The notes: generated from the sequence alone by a model not told the origin. Positions 1 through 11,221 are shown, counted from the first letter of the stretch. The stretch is DNA of 64,000 nt from Leishmania martiniquensis (GCF_017916325.1 NC_090162.1:589001-653000), one strand, 5' to 3'. Made by a program: numbers and translations.

Positions 1-2191
1 CGCCAAGCGGCTCTGCTACACCATCTCTTTCTCTCAAGGGAGCATACACAAATACCCATTTGAAAAGGAATTCTTCCACGTACACACACACACGCATACA
101 CACACATATATACATATACGGAAGGGGGTCTGAAAGAAGTGAGAGAGAGAGGAAAGGGGAAAGCGGTTTCGCGTTACGCTGCGCCTCTGCGTATTCGTCT
201 CCTCTTCGAAGAAAAAAGAAAAAGGGTCCTTTTCCATTCTCTCTCTCTCTCTCCCTCTTTCTCTCCCTCTTTCTCTGTGCGCGTGAGGGGGCTTCTTCTT
301 TTTCTTGTGTGTGTGTCCTCTTGGCTCTGGAGCTACCGGAGCTTTCCCCTCCCTCCCTCCTCCTCCTCCCTGCCCTTTTGGCCCTCTTTTCTTTTTCTTT
401 TTTCACCTCTCCTGTGCTCCTTACATCTCAGGCCTTTTTTTCTCTCTATTCCGCGTGTGCTCGTTTGTTTCCCGTTGATGTCAGCTTTGCCTTTTCTTTC
501 GTAGGAGGCGTCTTTTATCAGCCATACGCGTCATCTTTCTCTTGAATCTCTGCGTGTAGGTGTGCTGTGAGGGTAGATCGAGCACACGCATACACACACG
601 CAAAAAGGCGGTGAGAGTAGGGGAGACGAAAACACTTTTCTTTTTTTTGCGTGACTGCGCTCGCCGCCGTCGTCTCATCCTCCTCCTCCTTCGACGACGA
701 CGCTTCTTTGAAACAGTGTCGTGCCTCTTTGTGTTCCGGATAAGATATGTGAGACAGAGGCGAGTCGAACCGGGCCAGCCAAATTAAAACAGTGTTGGTG
801 GCAGTGGTGGTGCAGTCGCGTCGTTCCTTTTTTTTTCTTTCGCTGCGGTCGGCTTTTTCGCTGGTTCGTGCGCTCATCTCTGTGGAGCGCCATTGGAGAG
901 TGCGGCGTATCACTCACCCTCTTTTTTTCTGATCATCACTTTGCTTTCGTTTTTACATTTTGTATCTCTCTTTCTTTTTTAGCTCATCTCCCTCTCCCCT
1001 CCCTCTCCTTTTCTGCTCCTTTCCCATTGCATATGCTCTGAGTGAGGCGAGCGTACAGCCCCCCCTCACACACACACACGCACCATTATTTCCCAGTCGC
1101 TCACCACTATACACCTTGCCGCCGCCTTCCTCTCTAAAAGAGCGCCTGCCGTTCCCTTTCTCCCGCTCTCGTAGCCCCAGTGCGCGGGCACACAGGTCCT
1201 CGAAAGGCATCGCTGACATCTCGACCTCTTCCCTTTGTCCACCCTCTCTCGCCAAGGCGCAGCAGCGGCACTCCTTTCAGCCTTACATCCAGCGTCCTTT
1301 CTCCGCGTGAGCTAACCCTCACAATAGACAAGGACGTTGGAGCAGAAGGAAACGAGGGGCTAACGTCCATTTTTTCTCTGTGTGCTGCTTGTGGCATTCG
1401 GCGCCTTAGTCTCTGTCCGTTTGTGTGTGCGTGCGTGTGTGATTGTGCTTGATCAGCATCGGTCGGTGCGCATCATCGCTGCCTCACTGCTTTCCTCGTC
1501 TGCCGCTCTTCGTGTACTGCTCACAAGGGGAGAGGACGAGGGCGCTTTGTGTTTCTTTTGTTTTTCTTTCCGTTTTGGCGCCTGAGCCCTTTTCAGTCTC
1601 CCTCTCTTTCGCCTCCTCTGTGCCGCCTCTAACGAACATTCTCACTCCCACTGAAACAGACAAACGCGCGCACTCTCTCTCTCCCTCCCTCCCTCTCTGT
1701 CTGGGTGTCTTTCTGTGTTTTCACGTCCCTCTTGAGTCTGATTGCATACGCATTCCGTGCGTTAGAGCGCGTGGCTTCGCCTGTGTCTGGAGCGTCCGCT
1801 CGCTCTTTTTTCGCGTTCGGGATCTTCTCGTCTCCTCTTGCGTGTCACCATTTCTGTCCATTACGGCTGCTCTCTTCCACCGTCGCGGAATAGCTTTCAT
1901 CCCTTCATTCTCTCCCCCAACCTTTCGCCTGCGCGTGTGTTTGTGTGCGTGTGTGTGTCTCGCTCGCTCGCTCTCTTCTAGTGAGCTGTCCCCTGCTTCC
2001 TCCTTCAGGCACTAACCGTAGCTCATTCTTCTCGCTCCTCCTCCGTGGCTGCCGCCCGCTTCCAGTGGCCCCACGCACTCATACCGCCCCCCTCCCCATC
2101 CCTCTTCCCTTCTCCCTTAAAAAAAGGCGCACAGGGCGCTGCTTGTTATCCAGTCTCTCAGAGCAATTCCGGCGCAGGGGCTTGGGATCTT
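1..2191. other. C/T-rich intergenic region at window start
   Basis: No convincing gene. The + strand is strongly pyrimidine-rich, with long CT tracts (around 240-290, 1670-1700 and 2088-2119) and CA/TA microsatellites near 83-120. This composition is typical of Leishmania intergenic DNA on the coding strand. Reading frames here are low-complexity Ser/Leu/Phe or Arg-rich strings. It probably holds the 3' UTR of an upstream gene plus the spliced-leader acceptor region of the kinase. The pyrimidine run at 2088-2119 is the best acceptor tract for the kinase, though the exact AG is unclear. Confidence 0.7.
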
Positions 2192-5100
2192 ATGAGCTCT
2201 TCACCGACTGCTACCCACTCGTCTGCCTTCCCTGATTCCACCGCCGCTTCTATCGCGCTGCCAAGCGACGACTTCTTCGAGTGCCCTCGGTGCCACCGAC
2301 ATTGTAAGAGTCGTACGTGGTTTCTGAAGCACTTGGAGGCGTGCGGCAAGAGCGCCAGCTCCACCAGCACGCACGGCCACACGGTATCAGGCGAAGGCAG
2401 TCATGGGTCCTCCGATGCAGTAGCGTTCGCCATGATGGTAAACCACCACCGCCACCTTTCGCGCAGCTCTGCCACAGAGGACGTAACACCGCCGCTGATC
2501 GAGTCCGTGGCATCGACAACGTCTTCGTCGTTGAATACGTCGTACTCACGGGTGCATAGCCAGAGGACCCCACGTTTGGCCCAAGCAATAGGCAATGCCG
2601 ATCGAGAGGGGGCCCCCTCGGTATCAATCGATGCAGTGGCCACTACTAGCGCTGGACTCTTGCGCAGTTCTGCCGCGGGGCTCAACGGACCCGGCGACGG
2701 TCGAGGCGGATCACATCCAACAACACCAGCTGCAGCCGCGCGAGCGCCGCCGCACCATCTCATCGATAGCTTAGCCACGGCTGGCTCAGCTTCCGGCGTC
2801 GCCGCTGGAGGCAGCATCGTAGCGAACGGGGCGTCCAAACCTGCGAGCCCCTCCCAGGGGAATGCGGCGCAGTTTGCAAGTCCGCGCGGCCTTCGTGCAA
2901 GTGCCAGCTGCGGCGAGTTCGGGTCTGATCACGCATCAATAGGGCTTGCCCCTGCTTCTGCCCCAGCGGCTGCGTCGCCGTGCTCGTCTGACCACGTGGG
3001 ACGCCGTGATGAGGCGCAACAGCATCGGCAGCCGGACACCCAGGAGAGCTTTCGGCTGCAGTCAGATTTCACGTGGACGCAGTACACCCCCAACTCCTCG
3101 GAGGAGGAAGACGCGGTGAGCGAGCATGCCGGCTCTATCCTCGAACACGCAAGTCCGCTATTGTTGCGGAGCCTCGGCCGCGTGCAAGAGAGCAGCTGTC
3201 CGGCAGTGCGCAAGTCCGCCGATTCTTCCTGCAACACTGGCGCGGAGCGATGCATGCCGCCTAGGGACTCTGGCAGGGCCGCTGATAAGGGGGCTCGTGA
3301 AAGAGGATCTATCAGGAAAAGCAATTCTCACAGGAACGGCTCCCCAGGCGCGGCCGTCGACGTCGGTTGCCACGTGGCAGCCGGAAAGCTGCATGCAGGT
3401 AGACTCCCTCGGGAAGACGCGCGGGAAGTGCCGCAGCTTTTGTCGGGGCCCATCACCGAGCTCTCTCCCCTAGAGCGTAATGCAGGCAGCGCGTCAGATG
3501 GGTGGCAAAGCGCTTGGAGCGGAGCCAACAGCGACCGTTTTCACCGCTCAGCGCGTGACAGCGCGTCTGCCAACACCTTCAGCCGCGTGTTGTCGTCCGC
3601 CTCGCCTACGTTGGCGCCTGCGATGGCCAGTCCAAGCGTGCTGCAGACCAATATTTCGCCTAGTGGTACCCAGGCCGCTGGCAGCAGCGTGAGCCGACTT
3701 AGTGGACTGAACTGTAGCTCGAATGGCGGCGGTGGACGCACCCCGCGCCACGGCGATCGAAGCGGCGCCGCAACTCCTCGTACAATTTCCTTCCAGCGCG
3801 GGCGTGCTGTCGGCTCTGGCGGCTTCGGCACTGTCTATCAGGTCATTCTGTCCGATGGCTCCCTCGCCGCTGTAAAGGAGCTGAAGCTCGAAAACGCCAA
3901 CTTGAAGGCGATTGACCGCGAGGTGCGCGCTATGAGCAGCATCCCGCCACATGCGAATTGTGTCCGCTATCTCGGCTCGCGCTACAGCGCTCATCATTAC
4001 TACATCATAATGGAGTACATTAGTGGTGGCAGCATCAACTCCTTGCGCAAGTCTGTGGGACGGTTTCGCGAGTCTGTCTTCCAGCGCTATGCGTACATGG
4101 TGCTTCTCGGCCTCTCTCATCTTCACGCCAACGGCATCGTGCACCGCGACATCAAGGGCGCCAATGTACTGCTGGACGAGAGCGGGTGTGCCAAGATCGT
4201 TGACTTCGGATGCAGTAGCGACCGGAACCAAGCCACGACAACGCTGAGTGGCGGTGGGACTCCGCTGTGGATGGCCCCAGAGGTATGCCGAGGCGAGCCG
4301 GCCACGGAGAAGTCTGACGTCTGGGCCTACGGCTGTCTGTGTCTAGAGATGACGAACGAAACTGGGGTTCCGTGGAACTTCCCCCCTGGCATGACGCTAC
4401 AGGGGGTAGTGTATGCGTTGGCCTGCGCCAAGTCCCCTCCCGCCATCCCGGCGGATCTCTCTCCGGAGGCACAGGATTTCCTTCAGCGCTGCCTGCGGAT
4501 CGATCCAGAGGAGCGAGCCACCGTGACGGAGCTGTTGCAGCACCCTTTCTTTGACATGGACCTGGTGGGCGATTCGGAGGAGGATGAGCTGATGTCGTCG
4601 TATGGGGCGAGCGTGCGGCAATCGGCCGTGAAGCGGGCCGTCCGGCAAATGAACCGTGGCAACGCGTCCGACGCCACGGCGCAGCAACCCCCCCTCCAGG
4701 ACGAGAGAGCCGATATGGGCGAAGGCGCAGGCGGCGCGCGGGGCGTCCCTCTGAAGCAAGAATCAGTCGGCAGCTCTCTGTCTCCACGAGGAGACCACAG
4801 CGGCGAGCCGGGTCGAACGTTGGACGCCGATGTGGGAGCTCTTTCGCGGTCGACAATCTCGCAGTCGAAGAGCCCCTCGGGCCCCCAGCTGGATCACTAC
4901 ACCCAAAGCGTGAATGCCGGCTTCAGCTTGCAGGCCGTCGACGAGGATGACGATGGCGGCGGCGTCGGTGCCGGAAAGGTGAAGGACAATGCCGGCTCGA
5001 GCCCCAGTGTGTTAGGAGGGTCGAACCCGGCTGCTACACAGACCGCTGTGTCGGCCAACCGGTGCCACACGCCATACAGCTACGCTGGTGTGGAGGAGGA

Positions 5101-6724
5101 CGAGCACGAGTATGCGCAAATGATTACGGAGATCATCACACAGGCCCGTGAGGCGTACACAGACGAGGAGCGACGCATGACGGAGCGTCGGCGGAGGCTC
5201 AACATGATGTACCCGAGCAGCGACGAGGACTCTTCCGACACCACTACGACGACCAGTGGCGGCAGCCAAACGAGCAAAAACGGCGACGGCGGCGATGGCA
5301 GCCACGGCGGCTGCTCTGCAGAGGAGGACGAGGAGAGTCAGCATGGGGACATTGAGAGTGACTTGAGCACCACAAGCAGCAGCGACGGGTATGACGGGGT
5401 AAACGGCCGCTCTCTCGGTGGCCCACGCCGCCATTCGCTTGGTGCAACGTGGGGTGCTCAGTCTGCACGCTTATTGGCCACTGCGGAAAAAACAGAGGAG
5501 CCGAAGAGCGCAGTCGACCACGTCACGCTGCAGAAGCCGGCCTTCGCAGTGCAAGCAACTGCTTCCTTAGCTACCGCTGTACCAGCGTCGTCGGCTTTTA
5601 GTGGCCGTCTCCCCCGATCTGGCGCACTTCCTAGTTCAGCGGTCGCGGTGACCTCGCCGGGCAGCGTGCATGTCGATTCAGCGGACACCTCCCTTTCGCC
5701 TTACAGGACTACTACTTCCTCTGGTACGCCAGGTGTGGAAGCCGGCCCCCAGTCGGTACGGTCGCCCCAGGGTGTATCGCTTCATCCTTCTTTCGCCTCC
5801 TCCTACCCGCCACGGCAGCGGCGGCCGTGCTCCATCTCGCCCCCGGCACACCTCAGAGGAGTCGTGGGAAAGGACCTCCGAAGGGACGGCAGCCGCTCTC
5901 GAAGCAGCGGGTCTTTTCGCAAAGCGACTTGTGGCAGCGTGGTCGCAACAGCAACCGGCGGTGTCACCCCCGCACCGCGCGAGCCGGGAGGACCCGTCAG
6001 GGTGCCCACTCCGATTCATCAGCCGGCCGCCTCCTCTCCCTCCTCGCCACACGCCCTCGCGGGCGCAGGAATTCCGCCTCCTCTTCCCAGCGCTCCTGCT
6101 GCTCAGCAGTCCCCCGTTGGTGGCGACGCTGTCCTCAGTGACCGCAGCAGCAGCTCCCACACCCCGCTGCTGACACCGTCGCTCACGGTTGGAGGGCCAC
6201 GCCGTCAGGCTACTTCGCAGCAGCCCGCCGCGGCAGCCATGCCTCCATCTGCCCAAGCCGACCACCCTGGCAGCCCGACGAAGTTTTATGGCAGCGACTC
6301 CGATAGGCCTGACGTGAGCAGCGCTATCTCGGAAACAGGTGTGACGGATCATCTGTCAAAGGGGCTCTCGGTGGCCCAGCAGAAGGGGATGCATGAGATG
6401 TCGGACTGGGGGGCCAGAAGCGATCGACGCCACAAGCTCTCCTCTTTGTCGCCGGACATTGGCCGGTGCGGCTCGAGCGCATCGTCCGCAGCCACCGGGA
6501 GTGCCATTTGTGGAGGGGACGCCCATCACACTCACTACTGTCTTCACCACCGGAGCAGTGGCCACGACGAGGATCTCGACTCCGAATGCACCTCGGAAGC
6601 GGAGTCGCTCTCACGTCGTGCACCGACGGGGTTGTCGGCCACGGAGACGGTGGCTGCGGCGCAGGAGCCGCAAAAGCGCAAGCTTTGGGGACTCGGCATC
6701 TTTCGAAGTCTAAGGAGCAAGTAG
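2192..6724 (+). CDS. Large STE11/MEKK-like protein kinase with N-terminal C2HC zinc finger
   Basis: 1510 residues from ATG 2192. The frame extends to 2045 only through a GTG, so I use the ATG. A CxxC-x12-H-x3-C zinc-finger motif lies at C31, C34, H47 and C51. A long Ser/Ala/Gly-rich region follows, then a complete protein kinase domain at about 530-787: glycine loop 541-546, ATP-binding Lys562 (AVK), catalytic HRD 651-653 with Lys655, DFG 671-673, and the APE motif near 693. The loop, the HRDIKGAN segment and the GTPLWMAPEV segment are closest to MAP3K/STE11 kinases, so a role in a MAP-kinase cascade is likely but inferred. The roughly 720-residue C-terminal part is low-complexity (Asp/Glu-, Ser- and Pro-rich) and ends in a basic segment, KRKLWGLGIFRSLRSK, that could bind membrane. 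All catalytic residues are present, so it should be active. Substrates cannot be read from sequence. Confidence 0.9.
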   Translation: MSSSPTATHSSAFPDSTAASIALPSDDFFECPRCHRHCKSRTWFLKHLEACGKSASSTSTHGHTVSGEGSHGSSDAVAFAMMVNHHRHLSRSSATEDVTPPLIESVASTTSSSLNTSYSRVHSQRTPRLAQAIGNADREGAPSVSIDAVATTSAGLLRSSAAGLNGPGDGRGGSHPTTPAAAARAPPHHLIDSLATAGSASGVAAGGSIVANGASKPASPSQGNAAQFASPRGLRASASCGEFGSDHASIGLAPASAPAAASPCSSDHVGRRDEAQQHRQPDTQESFRLQSDFTWTQYTPNSSEEEDAVSEHAGSILEHASPLLLRSLGRVQESSCPAVRKSADSSCNTGAERCMPPRDSGRAADKGARERGSIRKSNSHRNGSPGAAVDVGCHVAAGKLHAGRLPREDAREVPQLLSGPITELSPLERNAGSASDGWQSAWSGANSDRFHRSARDSASANTFSRVLSSASPTLAPAMASPSVLQTNISPSGTQAAGSSVSRLSGLNCSSNGGGGRTPRHGDRSGAATPRTISFQRGRAVGSGGFGTVYQVILSDGSLAAVKELKLENANLKAIDREVRAMSSIPPHANCVRYLGSRYSAHHYYIIMEYISGGSINSLRKSVGRFRESVFQRYAYMVLLGLSHLHANGIVHRDIKGANVLLDESGCAKIVDFGCSSDRNQATTTLSGGGTPLWMAPEVCRGEPATEKSDVWAYGCLCLEMTNETGVPWNFPPGMTLQGVVYALACAKSPPAIPADLSPEAQDFLQRCLRIDPEERATVTELLQHPFFDMDLVGDSEEDELMSSYGASVRQSAVKRAVRQMNRGNASDATAQQPPLQDERADMGEGAGGARGVPLKQESVGSSLSPRGDHSGEPGRTLDADVGALSRSTISQSKSPSGPQLDHYTQSVNAGFSLQAVDEDDDGGGVGAGKVKDNAGSSPSVLGGSNPAATQTAVSANRCHTPYSYAGVEEDEHEYAQMITEIITQAREAYTDEERRMTERRRRLNMMYPSSDEDSSDTTTTTSGGSQTSKNGDGGDGSHGGCSAEEDEESQHGDIESDLSTTSSSDGYDGVNGRSLGGPRRHSLGATWGAQSARLLATAEKTEEPKSAVDHVTLQKPAFAVQATASLATAVPASSAFSGRLPRSGALPSSAVAVTSPGSVHVDSADTSLSPYRTTTSSGTPGVEAGPQSVRSPQGVSLHPSFASSYPPRQRRPCSISPPAHLRGVVGKDLRRDGSRSRSSGSFRKATCGSVVATATGGVTPAPREPGGPVRVPTPIHQPAASSPSSPHALAGAGIPPPLPSAPAAQQSPVGGDAVLSDRSSSSHTPLLTPSLTVGGPRRQATSQQPAAAAMPPSAQADHPGSPTKFYGSDSDRPDVSSAISETGVTDHLSKGLSVAQQKGMHEMSDWGARSDRRHKLSSLSPDIGRCGSSASSAATGSAICGGDAHHTHYCLHHRSSGHDEDLDSECTSEAESLSRRAPTGLSATETVAAAQEPQKRKLWGLGIFRSLRSK

Positions 6725-8818
6725 CGTGCGCTAGCACTGCCGGTGTGAGAATTGTGAGCGAGAGTGACCGGGGGGAGTGCGGGAGATGGAGAAAGATAAA
6801 GCATCTCCGTGTGTGTGTGTGTGTGGCCGCGCCTCTTGGCATGGATGGATGTGCTGACGCTAAGCGAGCATCATTGCTCTTGTGGGCGTTTTTTCTTCGC
6901 CCCGACCGCCCTCACCTCCTGCTCGTCTTCTACAGCTCTAAGCCGCCACATGTTTTTTCACCAATTCTTCCTCCTCCCCAACTAGATGAGGAGAGAGAAG
7001 TGAGTCTACGCTATGCGTAAGGTAAAGGAAGGTGGTAGTGGTGATGAAGCAACGGTTGGAAGGAGGGAGGGGGTAGGGCAGCCAAAAAAAACAACGAGGG
7101 GAGTGAGATGAATGGCGGCGTGTGGACGAGGGCGGCTTCATGAGTGATCGACTTCTTTTTTTCTGCCTTCGTGCCGCTCATATCCCTGTGCCAGTTGCCT
7201 GCCGACGTCTTCCCCACACGACAGCCCTCTCTCTGACTCGCTCTTACGTCGTCGCCCTGGTGGCATCCCACTCGTTCTGTCGTGTACGCTGTGCTGTGTC
7301 GCCCGACTCTTCCCCCCGCACTCTCCCCACCCTCCTTTTCTTGCTGCGTCCTTCTGCCCTGCTGCCTCCGCTGCTTGCCTGTTGTGTGTCGACCGCCTCC
7401 TCCCCCTCCCCTTCGTCTACCACCTGCCCCCCGCTCCCCTCCCACTCCCGCCGCTTTGCTGCGTCGCTCTTTGTTGCTTTTTTTCTTTTCGCTCACCGCC
7501 TCGTCTATAAATATGCAATGCTGGCACACAGACACACACACGTGCACACGTTCGTCTTGCCTACCTGCGTGTCTCCCCTCTCTCAACCACGTCTTTTTTT
7601 TTATCCGTGTTTGCCGTTTGCCTCGAGCGCCTCCTCGCTTTCCTCTCTCTTTTAGATACATCCATATATATATATATATATGCGTTTGTGCGTGGGGATG
7701 TGAATGTTTGGTGTACGTGTACGTATGTGTGAGCGCTCTCTTTTCATGCATGCTCTCTTCTGCTAGATCATGTGTCGCTTGTCTGCTGGTCTGCCTGGAT
7801 GTCCTCTCTTCGACGCCTCCATCTGACCGCACACCCAAACACGTGTCTTTCCTGTGAATGTGCGTGTGCATGTGTAGGTCGCCGCCTTTTTGTTCTGGCA
7901 TGTTTTTCTTTGCTTACTCTCTTCCAGTGCCCTCGTCGCCTTCTGCACATGCGTGCTGCCTGCGTCTCCGATACCCCCCGCACTGGTGGGTCTACTTGTC
8001 TGCTCGTCTGTCTGTCTGTCTGTCTCTGTCTCTCCCTGTATGTCTGCGTGCGGGCGTGTCCGTCATCCCCACCTCCTTTCCACTCCCGTTATTCCGTTCA
8101 CCATCCTCCTTAATTTCACCACGCGGTGAGCGTTTCCGTCTGGCCGGTTCAGCTCCGCTTTGGTGGTAAAGGGGGGCAGAGAGGAGGGGGAGACTCGGCT
8201 CACTCCGTGACCGCAACGTTGGCAGCGTTGCGTTGATACTGTGGCGCGCCTGGGAAAGTGGGTGTGTGTGCCGTATGAAAGGACGGGATGGGGACACTGA
8301 CGCTGGTGCTAAACAACACCCACGGTGCCCCCCTCCTCGTACGACCCCTCTTGACCCCCTTTCTGTCTCTTTTTTTTGTTTCTGTAGGGAAACGCAAGTT
8401 CCTTCTAACACGTGGCGTTGCGCGTTGTCCTGCGCGCTTGAATTCGGGCAAAGAAGCTCTCCATTCTACGCATGCGTCGTTTGCGCACGAACATTGTACG
8501 GCAGGCTATAGCGCTCACGGTGCCAATGACACCAAGTGGCGGATGTGGGGATCTATATGTTTGTGTGTGTGTGTGTGGCATGCCCCTTCGTTGCTCAGAG
8601 GTCCTCCTTAGCGCCCACGTCACACGCACGCGCACCTCATGTATCCCGCGCGCCTTCAACGAACCACTTCACCGCGCATTTTTGACTCATCTGCTTCTCT
8701 CTCTTTCTTCACCTGCTCGTTCTCTTTCCACGTTCGCCTTATTGGACGCCGCCGGCCATGTGACCGACGCTGGCGACGCCCCTAAATGTTTCCTTCACTG
8801 GCCCCACGACTACTTCGC
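6725..8818. other. Intergenic region, kinase to P0-A
   Basis: 2.1 kb without a supported gene. It holds C/T-rich tracts (7300-7480, 7990-8040, 8690-8735), TA and TG/CA microsatellites (a (TA)n run near 7664-7681) and short low-complexity frames. It should contain the kinase 3' UTR and the pyrimidine tract for P0-A. Confidence 0.65.
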
Positions 8819-8820
8819 AG
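8819..8820 (+). promoter_or_regulatory. Predicted spliced-leader acceptor AG for P0-A
   Basis: First AG after the C/T-rich tract at about 8690-8735. It lies 15 nt before ATG 8836. The prediction rests on the usual trypanosomatid rule of pyrimidine tract then first AG. Confidence 0.5.
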
Positions 8821-8835
8821 CTCCCTTTCGCAACC

Positions 8836-9816
8836 ATGCCGTCTATCACCACCGCGAAGCGCGAGTACGAGGACCGCCTCGCCGACTGCCTGACCAAGTA
8901 CAGCTGCGTGCTGTTCGTGGGCATGGACAACGTCCGCTCGCAGCAGGTGCACGATGTGCGCCGTGCGCTGCGTGGCAAGGCGGAGTTCGTGATGGGCAAG
9001 AAGACGCTGCAGGCGAAGATCGTGGAGAAGCGCGCGCAGGCCAAGGACGCGAGCCCCGACGCGAAGCACTTCAACGATCAGTGTGAGGAGCACAACCTGC
9101 TGAGCGGCAACACCGGCCTGATCTTCACGAACAACGCTGTGCAGGAAATCACGTCTGTGCTTGACGCGCACCGTGTGAAGGCCCCAGCACGTGTCGGCGC
9201 GGTTGCGCCGTGCGATGTTGTTGTCCCTGCTGGCAGCACCGGCATGGAGCCGACCCAGACGTCCTTCTTCCAGGCGCTGAACATCGCGACGAAGATTGCC
9301 AAGGGCATGGTGGAAATCGTGACGGAGAAGAAGGTGCTGAGCACTGGTGACAAGGTCGATAACTCGACGGCGACGCTGCTGCAGAAGCTGAACATCAGCC
9401 CGTTCTACTACCAGGTCGAGGTGCTGTCCGTGTGGGACCGCGGCGTGCTGTTCACCCGCGAGGACCTGAAGATGACGGAGGACATGGTGGAGAAGATGCT
9501 GATGGAGGGCCTGAGCAACGTGGCGGCGCTCTCGCTTGGCGCCGGCATCCCGACGTCTGCGACGATCGGCCCAATGCTGGTGGACGCTTTCAAGAACATG
9601 CTGGCCGTGTCTGTGGCGACCTCGTACGAGTTTGAGGAGCACAACGGCAAGGCGCTGCGCGAGGCCGCGATCAGCGGCTTGCTGGCCGGCTCTGGCCCTG
9701 CTGCCGCGGACTCTGCCGCCGCCGCCGCTGCCCCGGACACTTCTAGCGCTGCTGCCAAGAAGGAGGAGCCGGAGGATAGCGACGAGGACGACTTTGGCAT
9801 GGGCGGTCTCTTCTGA
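8836..9816 (+). CDS. P0: 60S acidic ribosomal protein P0, copy A
   Basis: 326 residues, normal for P0. It is the large-subunit stalk base that binds 28S rRNA, anchors the P1/P2 dimers and helps recruit elongation factors. An L10-type rRNA-binding domain covers about residues 1-105, with an insertion domain to about 185. An Ala-rich hinge near 277-300 (eight Ala in nine residues) leads to an acidic tail ending [11 protein letters not shown]. This tail differs from the usual eukaryotic GFGLFD ending, a known trait of trypanosomatid P0. The coding region appears identical to copy B 2.4 kb downstream. Identity starts at the ATG and runs 27 nt past the stop, after which the 3' UTRs differ. Paired P0 genes with different UTRs are known in Leishmania, so the copies probably give one protein under different post-transcriptional control. 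Confidence 0.97.
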   Translation: MPSITTAKREYEDRLADCLTKYSCVLFVGMDNVRSQQVHDVRRALRGKAEFVMGKKTLQAKIVEKRAQAKDASPDAKHFNDQCEEHNLLSGNTGLIFTNNAVQEITSVLDAHRVKAPARVGAVAPCDVVVPAGSTGMEPTQTSFFQALNIATKIAKGMVEIVTEKKVLSTGDKVDNSTATLLQKLNISPFYYQVEVLSVWDRGVLFTREDLKMTEDMVEKMLMEGLSNVAALSLGAGIPTSATIGPMLVDAFKNMLAVSVATSYEFEEHNGKALREAAISGLLAGSGPAAADSAAAAAAPDTSSAAAKKEEPEDSDEDDFGMGGLF

Positions 9817-11190
9817 GCCACTCTCCATCGCGTAATCTCCCTTGCAGCGCTTTTGCGATCGTCTTTCGGTTCTCCTCGACGGAGTGCTGCCGCTCTCTCG
9901 TGTGTTGGTGGTGGAACCTCCCTATCAGCCCCTCTTCTGCGCACCCGCATACGCTCTCCGTGAATCACAGAGAAGAGGAGGTCCTCATGGGCGCATGGCG
10001 GGCGTGCCGCTGCGGAGGAGGAAGGGGGGTAACGTAGGCCATATGGTAGGACGATGAACGCAGCGACGCCCAAGAGGAGGCACCAGCGCCGCGCCACGGT
10101 GGCCGTCGTGAAGGGAGGTGGAGGTGTGCACGTGCAGTGGGTGCCTCTCTGGCAGGACACCCGCTTTCTTTTCGTTTTTATTTACGTATATGCCCTCATT
10201 TCTCGTTCAACGCAAAACAGCCGGAACGCGCGGAAGCGCATCATGCGAGCTTTCTCACATCGGGGTTCGTGGGGGTGCCGTGCTCGTGTTATGGACGGCG
10301 CATGGGTCACAGTCTACGGGCTTCGAGAACGGGCAACGATGCCCGGAAGAGCCGCCGGCCGTGTGACGATGAGGGGATCGATGCCTTCATACGCGGTCGG
10401 CGCTCCTCGTCACCTGCTCCTCGTGTCGTGTAGAGGCGTAAGGACCATGCAGGCTTCTCGGCGTGGCGAGGTGTGTGCAAGCATGTGCGCATCAGTTCCA
10501 GATCGTGCATGCTATAGGTTACCCACTGCGGAGGAGCTCCGGGCGTCATGCTGCTCCAGGTGGCGATACGCCATGACTGCATCCGCGCGCCTGTGCACGC
10601 GCCGCTTCATGCGAGCATGGAGGGAGATAGAGGGGGGGCGCCGTAGGCAGGCAGCCTCACAGTTTGTAGGATGCTGACACTTCGCCTGTGCCTATGGGTA
10701 CCACAGCGTTTTCGTGGCCGCGCGTGGATCACAGCCAAGTGATGTGAATCGTCATCAGCCATCCTTTCGCATGATGTGCGCCGCTTGCCATGCCTGCCCG
10801 ACCCCTCGACTCCTCCGTAGTGACACCGCCTGCAGGTTGAGTGCCATGCACGACGCCGATCTTTTCTTGCCGTGCTCTCTCTACACTCCCTCTGTGTTGG
10901 CGCGCGCTCTCCTCGCCCCTTCCCCTGTCCGTTTCTTCGCTTCTCTTTTCCCCCATCGTTTTGTGGCCGCTATTTTGTGTTGCCCGTGCAACGCGCGAAA
11001 TAAAACGGCGACCACTTGACAACGGCTCTCGTCTCTTCCATCTCTTTCCCCTCCGCTCCTCCCTGGCTCCTCTTATACACACACACAAATATATATATAT
11101 ATGTATTTGTGTGTGTGTGTGTGTTTGTTGCCCACTCAACGTCCTGGTCTCTATGGGCGGCGCTGAATAAAACTGAAAACGGACAACAAC
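9817..11190. other. Intergenic region between the P0 genes
   Basis: The first 27 nt (9817-9843) are shared with the segment after copy B. The rest is unique: a GC-richer stretch at 9990-10700, then a C/T-rich tract at about 11020-11073 and a CA-TA-TG palindrome. A 207-codon frame from 10054 is very Arg-rich and has no recognisable domain, so I do not call it. Confidence 0.65.
11077..11118. repeat. Palindromic CA-TA-TG microsatellite
   Basis: Positions 11077-11091 (CA repeats then AAATA) are the exact reverse complement of 11104-11118, giving a 15-bp stem. The 12-nt alternating T/A/G loop is itself nearly self-complementary. It lies between the pyrimidine tract and the predicted acceptor AG of P0-B, where an RNA hairpin could bring the two together. 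Confidence 0.8.
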
Positions 11191-11192
11191 AG
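11191..11192 (+). promoter_or_regulatory. Predicted spliced-leader acceptor AG for P0-B
   Basis: First AG after the pyrimidine tract at 11020-11073, and 29 nt before ATG 11222. The tract-to-AG distance is long (about 118 nt), but the hairpin between them may shorten it in the RNA. Confidence 0.45.
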
Positions 11193-11221
11193 ATAGCCAA
11201 GGCTATTGCAAGTCTCACAAG

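Noticed and set aside
2045..2191. N-terminal extension of the kinase from GTG
   Set aside because: GTG starts are not expected in nuclear genes of this group, and the extension spans the pyrimidine tract of the likely acceptor.
1..2191. Strand-switch or transcription start region at the window edge
   Set aside because: No minus-strand gene is visible, and C/T-richness on the + strand is the same as in the other spacers.
7011..7901. 296-codon minus-strand frame
   Set aside because: Made of His/Thr and Arg/Gly strings from microsatellites, opposite to the transcription direction.
10054..10677. 207-codon ATG frame between the P0 genes
   Set aside because: Arg-rich with random codon use and no domain or conserved pattern. 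Lies where the P0-A 3' UTR is expected.
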